From NCBI RefSeq assembly GCF_018402035.1, contig NZ_JAGYJN010000005.1, forward strand, positions 1-64,000: 64,000 bases of DNA. Direction: 5' to 3'. Below, in pieces: positions 17,891 to 27,891 of the stretch. Every line of letters begins with the position of its first letter. Position 1 is the first letter of the stretch. Under the pieces are notes generated by a model, which did not search any database, was not told the origin of the DNA, and saw only the letters and a list, made by a program, of their open reading frames with translations. Origin of the DNA: Roseicyclus sp. (lineage in GTDB: Bacteria > Pseudomonadota > Alphaproteobacteria > Rhodobacterales > Rhodobacteraceae). A program made the position numbers and the translations under genes.

Positions 17891-18172
17891 TCACAAGATC
17901 AAGGGCCGCGTTGGCCCCGCACCTGTGAGTTGTCGAAAACAATTGTCATAGACAAGCTGCGGGTCGCGCCCTGCGATGAAATCGCTGGTGATCGTCACAC
18001 TGCCCCGCGCGGCGGCACCGCCTGTGCCATAGCCAACCCCGATCTCACCACGGGGTTGAACGGCCAGACGCGCGCGCTCTGTGCATTGCGCAAAGGCGTT
18101 TTCTTCGCTCACCTGCCCACAGGCCGCAAGCAAAGGCAGCGCCAGCGCCACAAGGGGCAGTGCGCGGATCAA
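17891..18172 (-). CDS. Small lipoprotein encoded inside the sdh operon
   Basis: 93 aa, lipoprotein signal with lipobox LLAAC at residue 18, then about 75 polar residues with two further cysteines (AQCTERAR and YDNCFRQL) that could form a disulfide in the periplasm. No known domain recognised. The start is TTG and overlaps the sdhA stop as TTGA, so it is coupled to sdhA. It separates sdhA from sdhB by 307 bp. A role in complex II assembly is only a guess from position. Confidence 0.75.
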   Translation of the reverse strand: MIRALPLVALALPLLAACGQVSEENAFAQCTERARLAVQPRGEIGVGYGTGGAAARGSVTITSDFIAGRDPQLVYDNCFRQLTGAGPTRPLIL

Positions 18173-19989
18173 TAGACCCGCGCCTTGGGCTTGATCTTCT
18201 CCAGATCGATACCGCCCTCGTTATGGCCCATCAGCGGGTTCAGGTGCACAGGGCGATAATCCAGATCGACCTTTTCGCCATCGACCACGGCCAGCGAATG
18301 CTTGCGCCATGTGCTGTCGTCGCGATCAGGATAATCCTCATGCGCATGCGCGCCGCGGCTTTCCTTGCGCGCCTCGGCCGACACGATGGTGGCCATCGCA
18401 TTGGGCATCAGGTTCGTCAGCTCAAGCGTTTCCATCAGGTCCGAGTTCCAGATCATCGAGCGATCCGTGACCTTGATATCATCCATCTTGGAGGCGACGC
18501 CCTTCATCTTCGCCACACCCTCGGCCAGCGTCTTGTCGGTGCGGAACACCGCCGCATCGGCCTGCATCGTCTTTTGCATCTCAAGGCGCAATTCGGCGGT
18601 CGCGATATTGCCCGAGGCGTGGCGGATATCGTCAAAACGCGACAAGGCAAAATCGAGCGAGGCTTTCGGCACATCGGGCACCGCGCTGGCGCGGTCCACG
18701 ACCTCGCCGGCCTTGATCGCGGCGGCCCGGCCAAAGACGACCAGATCGATCAAGCTGTTCGATCCCAGACGGTTCGCACCATGCACGGATGCACAACCCG
18801 CCTCGCCCACGGCCATCAGGCCGGGCACGATCGCATCGGGGTTTTTCGCCGTGGGGCGCAGCACTTCGCCCCAATAATTCGTGGGGATGCCGCCCATGTT
18901 GTAATGGACCGTCGGCAGAACCGGGATCGGCTCTTTGTTCACATCGACGCCTGCGAAAATGCGCGCCGATTCCGAGATACCGGGCAGCCGTAGCGCCAGC
19001 GTTTCAGGCGGCAAATGGTTCAGGTGCAGATGGATATGATCACCATCCTTGCCCACACCGCGCCCCTCGCGGATTTCCATGGTCATGCAGCGCGACACCA
19101 CATCGCGCGACGCCAGATCCTTATAGGTCGGCGCATAACGCTCCATGAACCGCTCGCCTTCGGAGTTGGTCAGATACCCACCCTCGCCGCGCGCGCCCTC
19201 AGTAATCAGGCAACCCGCGCCATAGATGCCGGTGGGGTGGAACTGCACGAATTCCATATCCTGCAAAGGCAAGCCCTGACGCGCGACCATGCCACCGCCA
19301 TCGCCGGTGCAAGTATGCGCCGAGGTGGCCGAGAAATAGGCCCGCCCATAGCCGCCCGTGGCCAAGACGACCATCTTGGCGCGGAACACATGCATGGTGC
19401 CATCGTCAAGCTTCCAAGCCACGACGCCCACGCATTTGCCCTCATCGTCCATCAACAGATCGGTGGCGAAATACTCGATGTAGAATTCGGCATTGTTCTT
19501 GAGCGATTGGCCGTAAAGCGTGTGCAAGATCGCGTGACCCGTCCGGTCTGCGGCGGCACAGGTGCGCTGCACTGGCGGGCCTTCGCCAAACTCGGTGGTG
19601 TGGCCGCCAAAGGGGCGCTGATAGATCTTGCCATCCTCGGTGCGCGAAAACGGCACACCGTAATGCTCAAGCTCATAGACCGCCTTGGGCGCTTCGCGGG
19701 CAAGGTATTCCATCGCATCCGTATCGCCCAGCCAGTCCGACCCTTTGACAGTGTCATACATGTGCCAATGCCAGTGATCCGGGCCCATATTGCTCAGGCT
19801 GGCGGCGATGCCACCTTGGGCTGCAACAGTGTGCGAGCGTGTCGGGAACACCTTGGTCACACAGGCGGTTTTCAACCCCTGTTCGGCCATGCCCAGCGTC
19901 GCACGCAGGCCTGCACCACCCGCGCCCACGACGACAACGTCATAGGTGTGGGTATTGAGTTCGTAAGCGGGAGAGAGCGTATCTTTCAT
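18169..19989 (-). CDS. sdhA: Succinate dehydrogenase flavoprotein subunit
   Basis: Catalytic subunit of complex II, oxidising succinate to fumarate with covalently bound FAD. 606 aa from [13 protein letters not shown]-binding [20 protein letters not shown] near residue 17; the flavinylation site is the His of [10 protein letters not shown] near 50; active-site segments [21 protein letters not shown] and the Arg/His in MGGIPTN and [13 protein letters not shown] are present. Eight bases separate it from sdhD. Confidence 0.98.
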   Translation of the reverse strand: MKDTLSPAYELNTHTYDVVVVGAGGAGLRATLGMAEQGLKTACVTKVFPTRSHTVAAQGGIAASLSNMGPDHWHWHMYDTVKGSDWLGDTDAMEYLAREAPKAVYELEHYGVPFSRTEDGKIYQRPFGGHTTEFGEGPPVQRTCAAADRTGHAILHTLYGQSLKNNAEFYIEYFATDLLMDDEGKCVGVVAWKLDDGTMHVFRAKMVVLATGGYGRAYFSATSAHTCTGDGGGMVARQGLPLQDMEFVQFHPTGIYGAGCLITEGARGEGGYLTNSEGERFMERYAPTYKDLASRDVVSRCMTMEIREGRGVGKDGDHIHLHLNHLPPETLALRLPGISESARIFAGVDVNKEPIPVLPTVHYNMGGIPTNYWGEVLRPTAKNPDAIVPGLMAVGEAGCASVHGANRLGSNSLIDLVVFGRAAAIKAGEVVDRASAVPDVPKASLDFALSRFDDIRHASGNIATAELRLEMQKTMQADAAVFRTDKTLAEGVAKMKGVASKMDDIKVTDRSMIWNSDLMETLELTNLMPNAMATIVSAEARKESRGAHAHEDYPDRDDSTWRKHSLAVVDGEKVDLDYRPVHLNPLMGHNEGGIDLEKIKPKARVY

Positions 19990-19997
19990 CTGCGTCC

Positions 19998-20369
19998 TCA
20001 CAGTGCAATCTGCGCCAATGCCACAAGCCCGCCTGCGGCAAGCCCGTAGCAAAGGATCGTCGTGACAATCAGGCCGATCTTGCGGCTCAACCCACGGAAA
20101 TAATCTTCGATCAACACCTGCATGCCCAAACGCATGTGGTGCATCCCCACGACCAGATAGGCCGAAACCACCAGCGCGGGCATCGGCCGCGACAGGCTCG
20201 CCACCACATCGGCATGGGGCTGGCCCAAAAGGCCGCCAATGATCAAAAGAAAGAACGGCGTCAGTAGCAATAGCGCCACCGAAGTGACCGTCATCGTCCA
20301 GTGATGCGCGGTCCCCGACTTGGCGGAACCAAGACCCGTCACGCGCTTGCGGTCGGTTACATAGGCCAT
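19998..20369 (-). CDS. sdhD: Succinate dehydrogenase membrane anchor subunit
   Basis: 123 aa, three transmembrane helices. The haem/quinone helix carries [18 protein letters not shown] near residue 78, with the haem-ligand His and the conserved Asp-Tyr of the quinone site. The N-terminal [13 protein letters not shown] is typical of alphaproteobacterial SdhD. Lies 11 bp after sdhC. Confidence 0.93.
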   Translation of the reverse strand: MAYVTDRKRVTGLGSAKSGTAHHWTMTVTSVALLLLTPFFLLIIGGLLGQPHADVVASLSRPMPALVVSAYLVVGMHHMRLGMQVLIEDYFRGLSRKIGLIVTTILCYGLAAGGLVALAQIAL

Positions 20370-20380
20370 CTTGTCCCCCC

Positions 20381-20764
20381 TCAGATCGCGATCAAGGTCA
20401 GCGCGGTCAGCACGACCGAACCGATGATCATCGCCCAGCCAAGCTTATCGGACATCGCAACATCAAGCCCACGCCCGGTATCCCAGATCAGGTGCCGCAC
20501 ACCGCCCAGCGCATGATACCACAGCGCCAAAACCGACAGCCCCATCACGATATCGCCCAAGACCGAGGTGATCAGCCCGTCAATCACGCCAAAATAGGCA
20601 CCACCGCTTGCGGCGGCCATCAACCACCAGACCACCGCGATCGCGCCAACCATCAACCCGTTACCGGTGATGCGCACGAAGATCGACGTGATCGAGTTCA
20701 ACTGGGGGCGGTAAATCGTCAAATGAGGGGAAAGCGGTCTGTTTCCCCGGTTCACATCGGCCAT
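20381..20764 (-). CDS. sdhC: Succinate dehydrogenase cytochrome b556 subunit
   Basis: 127 aa with three transmembrane helices. Family signatures are [14 protein letters not shown] near residue 8 (quinone-site Ser and Arg region) and [18 protein letters not shown] near 82, which holds the haem-ligand His. First gene of the sdh operon; the paired TGTGATCACA boxes lie 137 to 167 bp upstream of its ATG. Confidence 0.95.
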   Translation of the reverse strand: MADVNRGNRPLSPHLTIYRPQLNSITSIFVRITGNGLMVGAIAVVWWLMAAASGGAYFGVIDGLITSVLGDIVMGLSVLALWYHALGGVRHLIWDTGRGLDVAMSDKLGWAMIIGSVVLTALTLIAI

Positions 20765-20900
20765 AGCGTGGACCCTTCCGGCTATTCTAAGGTCTGGCGG
20801 TTGTCGGATAGTATCAATAGCGCCTTTTGCGTCACTGTCACCTGCAACGATCTTGCATTCTTGGGTGCGGCTTGGGGCGTAACGCCGCAGATGCAGGTTT

Positions 20901-20931
20901 TGTGATCACAGTTTTCAATCATGTGATCACA
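20901..20931. promoter_or_regulatory. Paired TGTGATCACA operator upstream of sdhC
   Basis: The 10-bp palindrome TGTGATCACA is at 20901-20910 and 20922-20931, centres 21 bp apart (two helical turns). The same pair at the same spacing lies upstream of sucC (27752-27782). It ends 137 bp before the sdhC ATG. The regulator is not identified. Confidence 0.7.
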
Positions 20932-20950
20932 AAGCAGCACCAGCCGCCTA

Positions 20951-21991
20951 TCACAATGGAATCAACACCCAATAATCCAGATCAAGCAAGATATGCGACA
21001 GGTATTTGCCCGCATCATCGCGCAGCGCCCCGGCTTTTCCGGCTTCATTCACCGCCACCAACCGCAGGCGCATGGCACCCACACCCGGCGCTGTGGTCGG
21101 TGCCATATCCAACACCTCTGACCACGCCCTAACCGTATCGCCTGCAAAACACGGGTTGGCATGGGCACCGCCATTGATCGCCACGATCATCTGCGCATTG
21201 GCCAACCCGTTGAAGCTCAGCGCGCGCGCCATCGAGATGACATGACCGCCATAGATCAACCGCCGCCCATCCTCGCGCAGCGTGCCGTCGTAATGGGTCT
21301 TGGCGGTGTTCTGCCAAAGCCGCGTGGCGAGCATATGCTCGGCATCCTCGATGGTCACGCCATCAACATGGTCGATCACCTCACCCACCGCATAATCGCC
21401 CATCCGGTGGGGCTCACCGGCCAGCGCGAAATCATAGTGGGTAAAATCCAACCCCGTCGGAATCACCAGCGCCGCCGGATCGACCACCGCCGCCAGATCG
21501 GGCACCACCGCATTGGGTGCGGGCGCGTCCAGATCGTTTTTGCGCACCATCACCCAGCGCACATAGTCCAGCACCAGATCACCGCGCTGATTATGGCCTT
21601 GGGTGCGGACATAAACGACCCCGGTCTTGCCGTTGGAATTCTCCTTCAGCCCGATCACCTCGGAGCGGGCGACCAGCGTATCGCCGGGCCAAACAGGCGT
21701 ATGAAACCGCGCTTCCGCATAGCCAAGATTGGCCACGGCGTTGAGCGAGATATCAGGCACCGTTTTGCCAAAGACCGTGTGGAAGGCGATCAGATCATCC
21801 ATCGGACTGGCCGCCAGCCCACAAGCGCGCGCAAACTCATCCGAGGAATGGATCGCACCGCGCGCAGGGTAAAGCGCATGATAAAGCGCGCGCTCCCCCC
21901 CCGACACCGTGCGCGGCACGGCATGGGCAATCACCTCGCCCAGCCGATAATCCTCGAAAAAGCGGCCCTTGTTGGTCTTGGCCCCCGCCAT
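20951..21991 (-). CDS. mch: Mesaconyl-CoA hydratase (MaoC family)
   Basis: Hydrates mesaconyl-C1-CoA to beta-methylmalyl-CoA in the ethylmalonyl-CoA pathway for acetyl-CoA assimilation. 346 aa made of two MaoC-like hot-dog domains. KTNKGRFFEDYRLGEVIAHA at the start, FGKTVPDISLNAVANLGYAEARF near 75 and IDHVDGVTIEDAEHMLATRLWQNTA near 215 match the Rhodobacter enzyme as I recall it. One base from the DUF1737 gene; in an apparent operon with the malyl-CoA thioesterase, the next two pathway functions. Confidence 0.9.
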   Translation of the reverse strand: MAGAKTNKGRFFEDYRLGEVIAHAVPRTVSGGERALYHALYPARGAIHSSDEFARACGLAASPMDDLIAFHTVFGKTVPDISLNAVANLGYAEARFHTPVWPGDTLVARSEVIGLKENSNGKTGVVYVRTQGHNQRGDLVLDYVRWVMVRKNDLDAPAPNAVVPDLAAVVDPAALVIPTGLDFTHYDFALAGEPHRMGDYAVGEVIDHVDGVTIEDAEHMLATRLWQNTAKTHYDGTLREDGRRLIYGGHVISMARALSFNGLANAQMIVAINGGAHANPCFAGDTVRAWSEVLDMAPTTAPGVGAMRLRLVAVNEAGKAGALRDDAGKYLSHILLDLDYWVLIPL

Positions 21992-21992
21992 G

Positions 21993-22196
21993 CTACTGCG
22001 CCCCTAGCTTCATCTCGGGGCTATAGGGGGTGTCGATCTCCTTGGTCACGGCCTGACCACAGCGCATCACACCGCGCGCTGCATCAAACGACATCACCGG
22101 GTCGCCATGCAGCACCCAGCCCTTTGACAGCGCCTCCGACACCTTGTGGCAAAAGGCCGAGGTGTCATCTTCGGTCAGCAAACGATAGATTTTCAT
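21993..22196 (-). CDS. DUF1737 domain protein
   Basis: 67 aa from MKIYRLLTEDD, which is where DUF1737 proteins begin; the open frame extends 25 codons further but without homology. Pattern: short beta strand, then FCHKVSEALSKGWVLHGDP, a motif shared across the family. Function unknown. It sits between nnrU and mch with tight spacing (7 bp and 1 bp) and so is co-transcribed with them. Confidence 0.8.
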   Translation of the reverse strand: MKIYRLLTEDDTSAFCHKVSEALSKGWVLHGDPVMSFDAARGVMRCGQAVTKEIDTPYSPEMKLGAQ

Positions 22197-22203
22197 GCCA
22201 GCC

Positions 22204-22758
22204 TCACATCGGGAAAGGGTAATAGCCAAGCCATGTGTGCACATAGGCCACGACGCCATAAAGCACCGCACCCACGCCGAACGCGATCACATCTTTCAAC
22301 AGGCTGGTATTGCTCGGCCGCTCCCAGTTGCGATTGGCGCGGTTGATCAAGATCACCGACACGACCGCCCAAGCCAGCATGCCACCGAACAAGATGATCG
22401 AAGCCAGATCGCCATTCACCAGCAAATGCGCAACCGCCCAAGCCTTGACGCCCGTCAACTGCTTATGACGCACCCGCGCGGCCATGGTGCCGTTGATATT
22501 GCTAAGCGCAAAGAACCAAAAGCCGATCAGGATCAACAGGTTGGCGATATGCGTCATAAAGGCCGGCGGCACCCAGACACTCACGAAACCCGCATTGCGG
22601 TAGCCCACCACCATCGCCACCAGACCGGCCAGCATCACCAGCGACAAGATGCCTTTGCCCGCATTGCCCCATGCCGCGCGCGCCTCGGGGGCAAGGCGCT
22701 TGACCCAATGCCCGCCTGCGAACAACGCGATCCCAAGGATCAGAAGAAAATAACCCAT
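22204..22758 (-). CDS. NnrU family membrane protein
   Basis: 184 aa, five or six transmembrane helices. Begins FLLILGIALFAGGHWVKRLAPEAR, the NnrU N-terminus, and carries THIANLLILIGFWFFALSNI and the His-containing AHLLVNGDLASIILFG segment. NnrU was named from denitrification loci in Rhodobacter, but many relatives, as here, have no nitrogen-oxide genes nearby and their function is unknown. Its ATG overlaps the stop of the malyl-CoA thioesterase gene as TAATG. Confidence 0.85.
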   Translation of the reverse strand: MGYFLLILGIALFAGGHWVKRLAPEARAAWGNAGKGILSLVMLAGLVAMVVGYRNAGFVSVWVPPAFMTHIANLLILIGFWFFALSNINGTMAARVRHKQLTGVKAWAVAHLLVNGDLASIILFGGMLAWAVVSVILINRANRNWERPSNTSLLKDVIAFGVGAVLYGVVAYVHTWLGYYPFPM

Positions 22759-23627
22759 TACGCAGCATCCCCTTTTGCGATTGCTTCTGCTTTGGCCAAT
22801 GTAGCACGCGCCGTCTCGACATGGAGATTTTCTACGATCTTGCCATCCACGACGGCGACGCCTTGGCCATTTGCCCGCGCCTCCTCATAGGCGGCGATCT
22901 GGCGCCGCGCGAGGGCGATCTCAGCCTCCGATGGGGCAAAGGCCGCATTGGCAATCGCCACCTGCGCAGGATGGATCAGCGTCTTGCCGTCAAAGCCGAA
23001 ATCCCGCCCCTCGGCACATTCGGCGGCCAACCCTTCCTCGTCCTTAAAGGCGTTATAGACCCCATCGACACAGATGATGCCAGCCGCGCGTGCCGCCAAT
23101 AGGCAATGCTGCAAGGCCATGACCATCGCACCGCGTGTGCGCGCGCCCAAATCCTTGGCCAGATCATTGGTCCCCATCACGAAGCCCGCCATGCGGGGCG
23201 CGCGCGCAATCTCGGCGGCGTTCAAGATGCCCTGCGGCGTCTCCATCATCGCCCAAATGCGCGTGTGCGCCGCCGCTGGGATCGCATCAAGCTTGGCCGC
23301 CACAGCCGCAACATCGGCCGCACTGCCCACTTTGGGCAGCAAGATCGCCTCAGGCCCAATAGCCGCCATCGCGGTCAGATCATCTGCGCCCCAAGGCGTG
23401 TCCATGCCGTTGATCCGCACGATCTGCGCCCGCGCGCCATAGCCGCCCTGCGCCAAGACCTGCGCCAAGAGTGCGCGCGCATTGGGCTTTTCCTCGGCGG
23501 TCACCGCATCCTCCAAATCGAAGATGATCGCATCGACGGCCAAATCGCGCGCCTTTTCCAACGCGCGGTCACGCGATCCGGGAATATAAAGCACAGAGCG
23601 GTAGGGGCGGGCGCGCAGGTCCATCAA
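22758..23627 (-). CDS. mcl2: CoA ester lyase family, probable (3S)-malyl-CoA thioesterase
   Basis: 289 aa, HpcH/HpaI-CitE TIM-barrel family. RSVLYIPGSRDRALEKARDL at the start, AIIFDLEDAVTAEEK near 35 (metal-site Glu-Asp), VRINGMDTPWG near 72, and TRIWAMMETPQGILNA near 125. The C-terminal FGFDGKTLIHPAQV closes the active site. Shorter than malyl-CoA lyase Mcl1 and closer to the thioesterase Mcl2, which hydrolyses malyl-CoA to malate in the ethylmalonyl-CoA pathway. Citramalyl-CoA or another CoA ester remains possible, but its operon with mesaconyl-CoA hydratase supports the pathway. Confidence 0.82.
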   Translation of the reverse strand: MMDLRARPYRSVLYIPGSRDRALEKARDLAVDAIIFDLEDAVTAEEKPNARALLAQVLAQGGYGARAQIVRINGMDTPWGADDLTAMAAIGPEAILLPKVGSAADVAAVAAKLDAIPAAAHTRIWAMMETPQGILNAAEIARAPRMAGFVMGTNDLAKDLGARTRGAMVMALQHCLLAARAAGIICVDGVYNAFKDEEGLAAECAEGRDFGFDGKTLIHPAQVAIANAAFAPSEAEIALARRQIAAYEEARANGQGVAVVDGKIVENLHVETARATLAKAEAIAKGDAA

Positions 23628-23767
23628 CCTTCTCCTTCAGTCAGGCAGGGGGCGGTTCTGAGCGCGGCACCGACCACAGCTTGGCCCCGAACGCAAGGGT
23701 GCGCATGCCGCAGCGCAGCAAAAATATTGCGCGTGGCGCATGCAAGACGCAAGAAAACACCCCGCCC

Positions 23768-25640
<1,873 letters not shown>

Positions 25641-25648
25641 TGATCTTC

Positions 25649-25678
25649 GCGGCGGCCCCCGATTTGCGGGGCCGCCGC
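25649..25678 (+). terminator. mdh terminator hairpin
   Basis: Eleven-pair stem GCGGCGGCCCC/GGGGCCGCCGC with an 8-base loop, starting 9 bp after the mdh stop. No T-run follows, because the next gene's ATG is 5 bp downstream; it may instead limit read-through. Confidence 0.6.
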
Positions 25679-25683
25679 ATCCC

Positions 25684-26343
25684 ATGACGCGGCCCCCATC
25701 CCCCTATCTTGTGCCCGGCTTCTACGACCGCGCGCTCAGCGATGGCCGCCACCGCGATATCGTGGGCGGACGCTGGGATGAAACGGGGCGGCTGCAAATG
25801 GCGCTACTCACCGCGCGCGGGCTGCAACCCCATCACCATCTTCTCGATATCGGTGCCGGATCGCTGCGCCTTGGCTGCAAGGCGGTGCCTTATCTTGACC
25901 CCGGCCATTATTGGGGCACCGATGCAAGCGGCGCCCTGATGCAGCGCGGCCGCGAAGTAGAATTGCCCGATCCCGAACGCCTGCCCGCCGATCATCTGGT
26001 GGAAGATGCCGATTTCGCCTTCCCAAACCTGCCCGCGCAGGTCGATTACCTGATCGCCTTTGGCGTCTTCACCCATCTGCCGCCCAGCCAGACCGCCACG
26101 GCGCTGGCCCGCATCGCGCAGCGCTGGCCCACACCATGCATCTTTCTTTTCACCGTCTTTCTGGCCCCCGAGGGGCAGGGGGACGAAAGCCTCCGCCAAC
26201 CCGATGGTGTCGTCACCCATCCCGACCGCCCGCCCTATCACATGCGCGAGACCGCCCTTTTGGCGATGGCGCAGGACGCGGGGCTACGCCTCACCCGCCA
26301 GCCCGACCGCCTGCCGCGCGGCCAAGTGCTTTGGCAGGGGTAA
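25684..26343 (+). CDS. Class I SAM-dependent methyltransferase
   Basis: 219 aa. Rossmann methyltransferase: motif I HHLLDIGAGSLRLG near residue 52, acidic loop YWGTDASGALMQRG near 76, motif IV VDYLIAFGVFTHLPPSQT near 118. The FTHLP stretch resembles methyltransferases acting on small molecules or sugars. Substrate unknown. It starts 5 bp after the mdh terminator stem and is followed by three stem-loops, so it is a single gene. No close function is recognised. Confidence 0.75.
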   Translation: MTRPPSPYLVPGFYDRALSDGRHRDIVGGRWDETGRLQMALLTARGLQPHHHLLDIGAGSLRLGCKAVPYLDPGHYWGTDASGALMQRGREVELPDPERLPADHLVEDADFAFPNLPAQVDYLIAFGVFTHLPPSQTATALARIAQRWPTPCIFLFTVFLAPEGQGDESLRQPDGVVTHPDRPPYHMRETALLAMAQDAGLRLTRQPDRLPRGQVLWQG

Positions 26344-26348
26344 GGGGC

Positions 26349-26416
26349 GCGTTTTCCTCAAGGAAAACGCACAGGAAATCTCGAGATTTCCCACGCGGAA
26401 AACTTGAGTTTTCCGC
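26349..26416. repeat. Three tandem stem-loops sharing arms
   Basis: GCGTTTTCC-TCAA-GGAAAACGC (26349-26370), the perfect palindrome GGAAATCTCGAGATTTCC (26374-26391), and GCGGAAAAC-TTGA-GTTTTCCGC (26395-26416). The GGAAAAC/GTTTTCC arms of the outer hairpins are interchangeable, so alternative pairings exist. Lies between the methyltransferase stop and pepT; may act as a terminator. Confidence 0.7.
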
Positions 26417-26476
26417 CCCCCGTTGACAAGCCGCCGCGCGCGCGTCCTCATCGCCCTGTCCGACAGGAGAAAGCCC

Positions 26477-27709
26477 ATGCGCGATTTCGACCAAGAACTG
26501 GAACAGCGGCTTGTCCGCTACGCCGCCATCGACAGCCAATCCGACATGGACAGCCCCGCCCAACCCTCGACCGGCATCCAACACGCGATGCTCGACCTGA
26601 TGGTGGCGGAACTCGCCGAGATCGGCGCGGCCGATGTGACCAAGACCCCCTATGGCACGGTTCTCGCCACCATCCCCGGCAACCGCCCCGGCCCCACCAT
26701 CGGCTTTCTCGCCCATGTCGACACCGCGCCGCAGTTCAACGCCACGGGCGTCAAACCCCGCGTGATCTGCGGCTACAACGGTGGCGCGATCAGCTTTCCC
26801 GATGCCCCCGACCTTACGCTCAGCCCCGATGATTTCCCCTATCTCGCCACCAAGATCGGCGAGGATATCGTCACCGCATCGGGCACCACGCTTTTGGGTG
26901 CCGATGACAAGGCGGGCATTGCCATCATCATGACCGCCGCGCGCCATCTGCTTGCCAACCCCGACCTGCCGCGCCCCAATATCCGCATCGCCTTCACCCC
27001 GGATGAAGAGATCGGGCGCGGTGTCGATCCCAAGCTTCCCGCCGATCTTGGCGTCGATTTCGCCTATACCTTCGATGGCGGTGACGCAGGCGAGATTGTC
27101 TATGAGACCTTCTCCGCCGATTTCGCGACCGTCACTGTCACCGGCGTCTCGATCCACCCCGGTGAGGCGACGGGCAAGCTGGTCAACGCCATCCATCTGG
27201 CGTCGCGCATCGTGCAAACCCTGCCGCAAGCGACCATGACGCCCGAGACCACATCACTGCGCGAAGGGTTCATTCATACCGTCGATATGAAGGGCAGCGC
27301 CGATCAGATGGTCGTCCGTTTTATCTTGCGCGATTTCGAACGCGATGGGCTGGCCGCCAAGGGCGATCTGATGCGCCAAGTCTGTGCCGCCATCGCCGCC
27401 ACCGAACCGCGCGCGCGGATCGATGTGCAGATCACACCCCAATACCGCAACATGCGCTACTGGCTCGAGAACGATATGACCCCCGTCGATCTGGCGCGCG
27501 AGGCGCTGCGCGACTTGGGCCAAACCCCGATCGAGGCGGTGATCCGTGGCGGCACCGATGGCTCGCGCCTGACCGAAATGGGTGTGCCTTGCCCCAATCT
27601 CTTCACCGGCATGCAGAATGTGCACGGCCCGCTCGAGTTCGTCTCGGTGCAGGATATGGCACTTGCGACCCGGCTCATGGTGCAGATCGCAGCCCGCGCC
27701 GTGGCGTGA
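26477..27709 (+). CDS. pepT: Peptidase T (tripeptide aminopeptidase)
   Basis: Zinc aminopeptidase of family M20 that removes the N-terminal residue of tripeptides. 410 aa from MRDFDQELEQRLV, after AGGAG at 26465. Metal and catalytic residues visible: GFLAHVDTAPQ near residue 77, LLGADDKAGIA near 140, FTPDEEIGRG near 175, FDGGDAGEIVYETFSAD near 200, and the C-terminal RGGTDGSRLTEMGVPCPNLFTG. Monocistronic. Confidence 0.95.
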   Translation: MRDFDQELEQRLVRYAAIDSQSDMDSPAQPSTGIQHAMLDLMVAELAEIGAADVTKTPYGTVLATIPGNRPGPTIGFLAHVDTAPQFNATGVKPRVICGYNGGAISFPDAPDLTLSPDDFPYLATKIGEDIVTASGTTLLGADDKAGIAIIMTAARHLLANPDLPRPNIRIAFTPDEEIGRGVDPKLPADLGVDFAYTFDGGDAGEIVYETFSADFATVTVTGVSIHPGEATGKLVNAIHLASRIVQTLPQATMTPETTSLREGFIHTVDMKGSADQMVVRFILRDFERDGLAAKGDLMRQVCAAIAATEPRARIDVQITPQYRNMRYWLENDMTPVDLAREALRDLGQTPIEAVIRGGTDGSRLTEMGVPCPNLFTGMQNVHGPLEFVSVQDMALATRLMVQIAARAVA

Positions 27710-27751
27710 GTCGGCATCGCATACCATTGCATACGATCAACATGGTTAACT

Positions 27752-27782
27752 TGTGATCACAGTTTTTCTGGCTGTGATCACA
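27752..27782. promoter_or_regulatory. Paired TGTGATCACA operator upstream of sucC
   Basis: TGTGATCACA at 27752-27761 and 27773-27782, again exactly 21 bp apart, 110 bp before the sucC ATG. Same architecture as the sdhC site at 20901. Both pairs also share a short T-rich linker start (CAGTTTT). Confidence 0.7.
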
Positions 27783-27891
27783 AATGTCGGTTTTTTCCCG
27801 AAATGACCGCGCTTGGACGAAAAATGCGTTTCATTGCGCCCCATGGTTGTGCTTATGCCCTGTCGAACACCACCAAACACGGGACAGTTTC

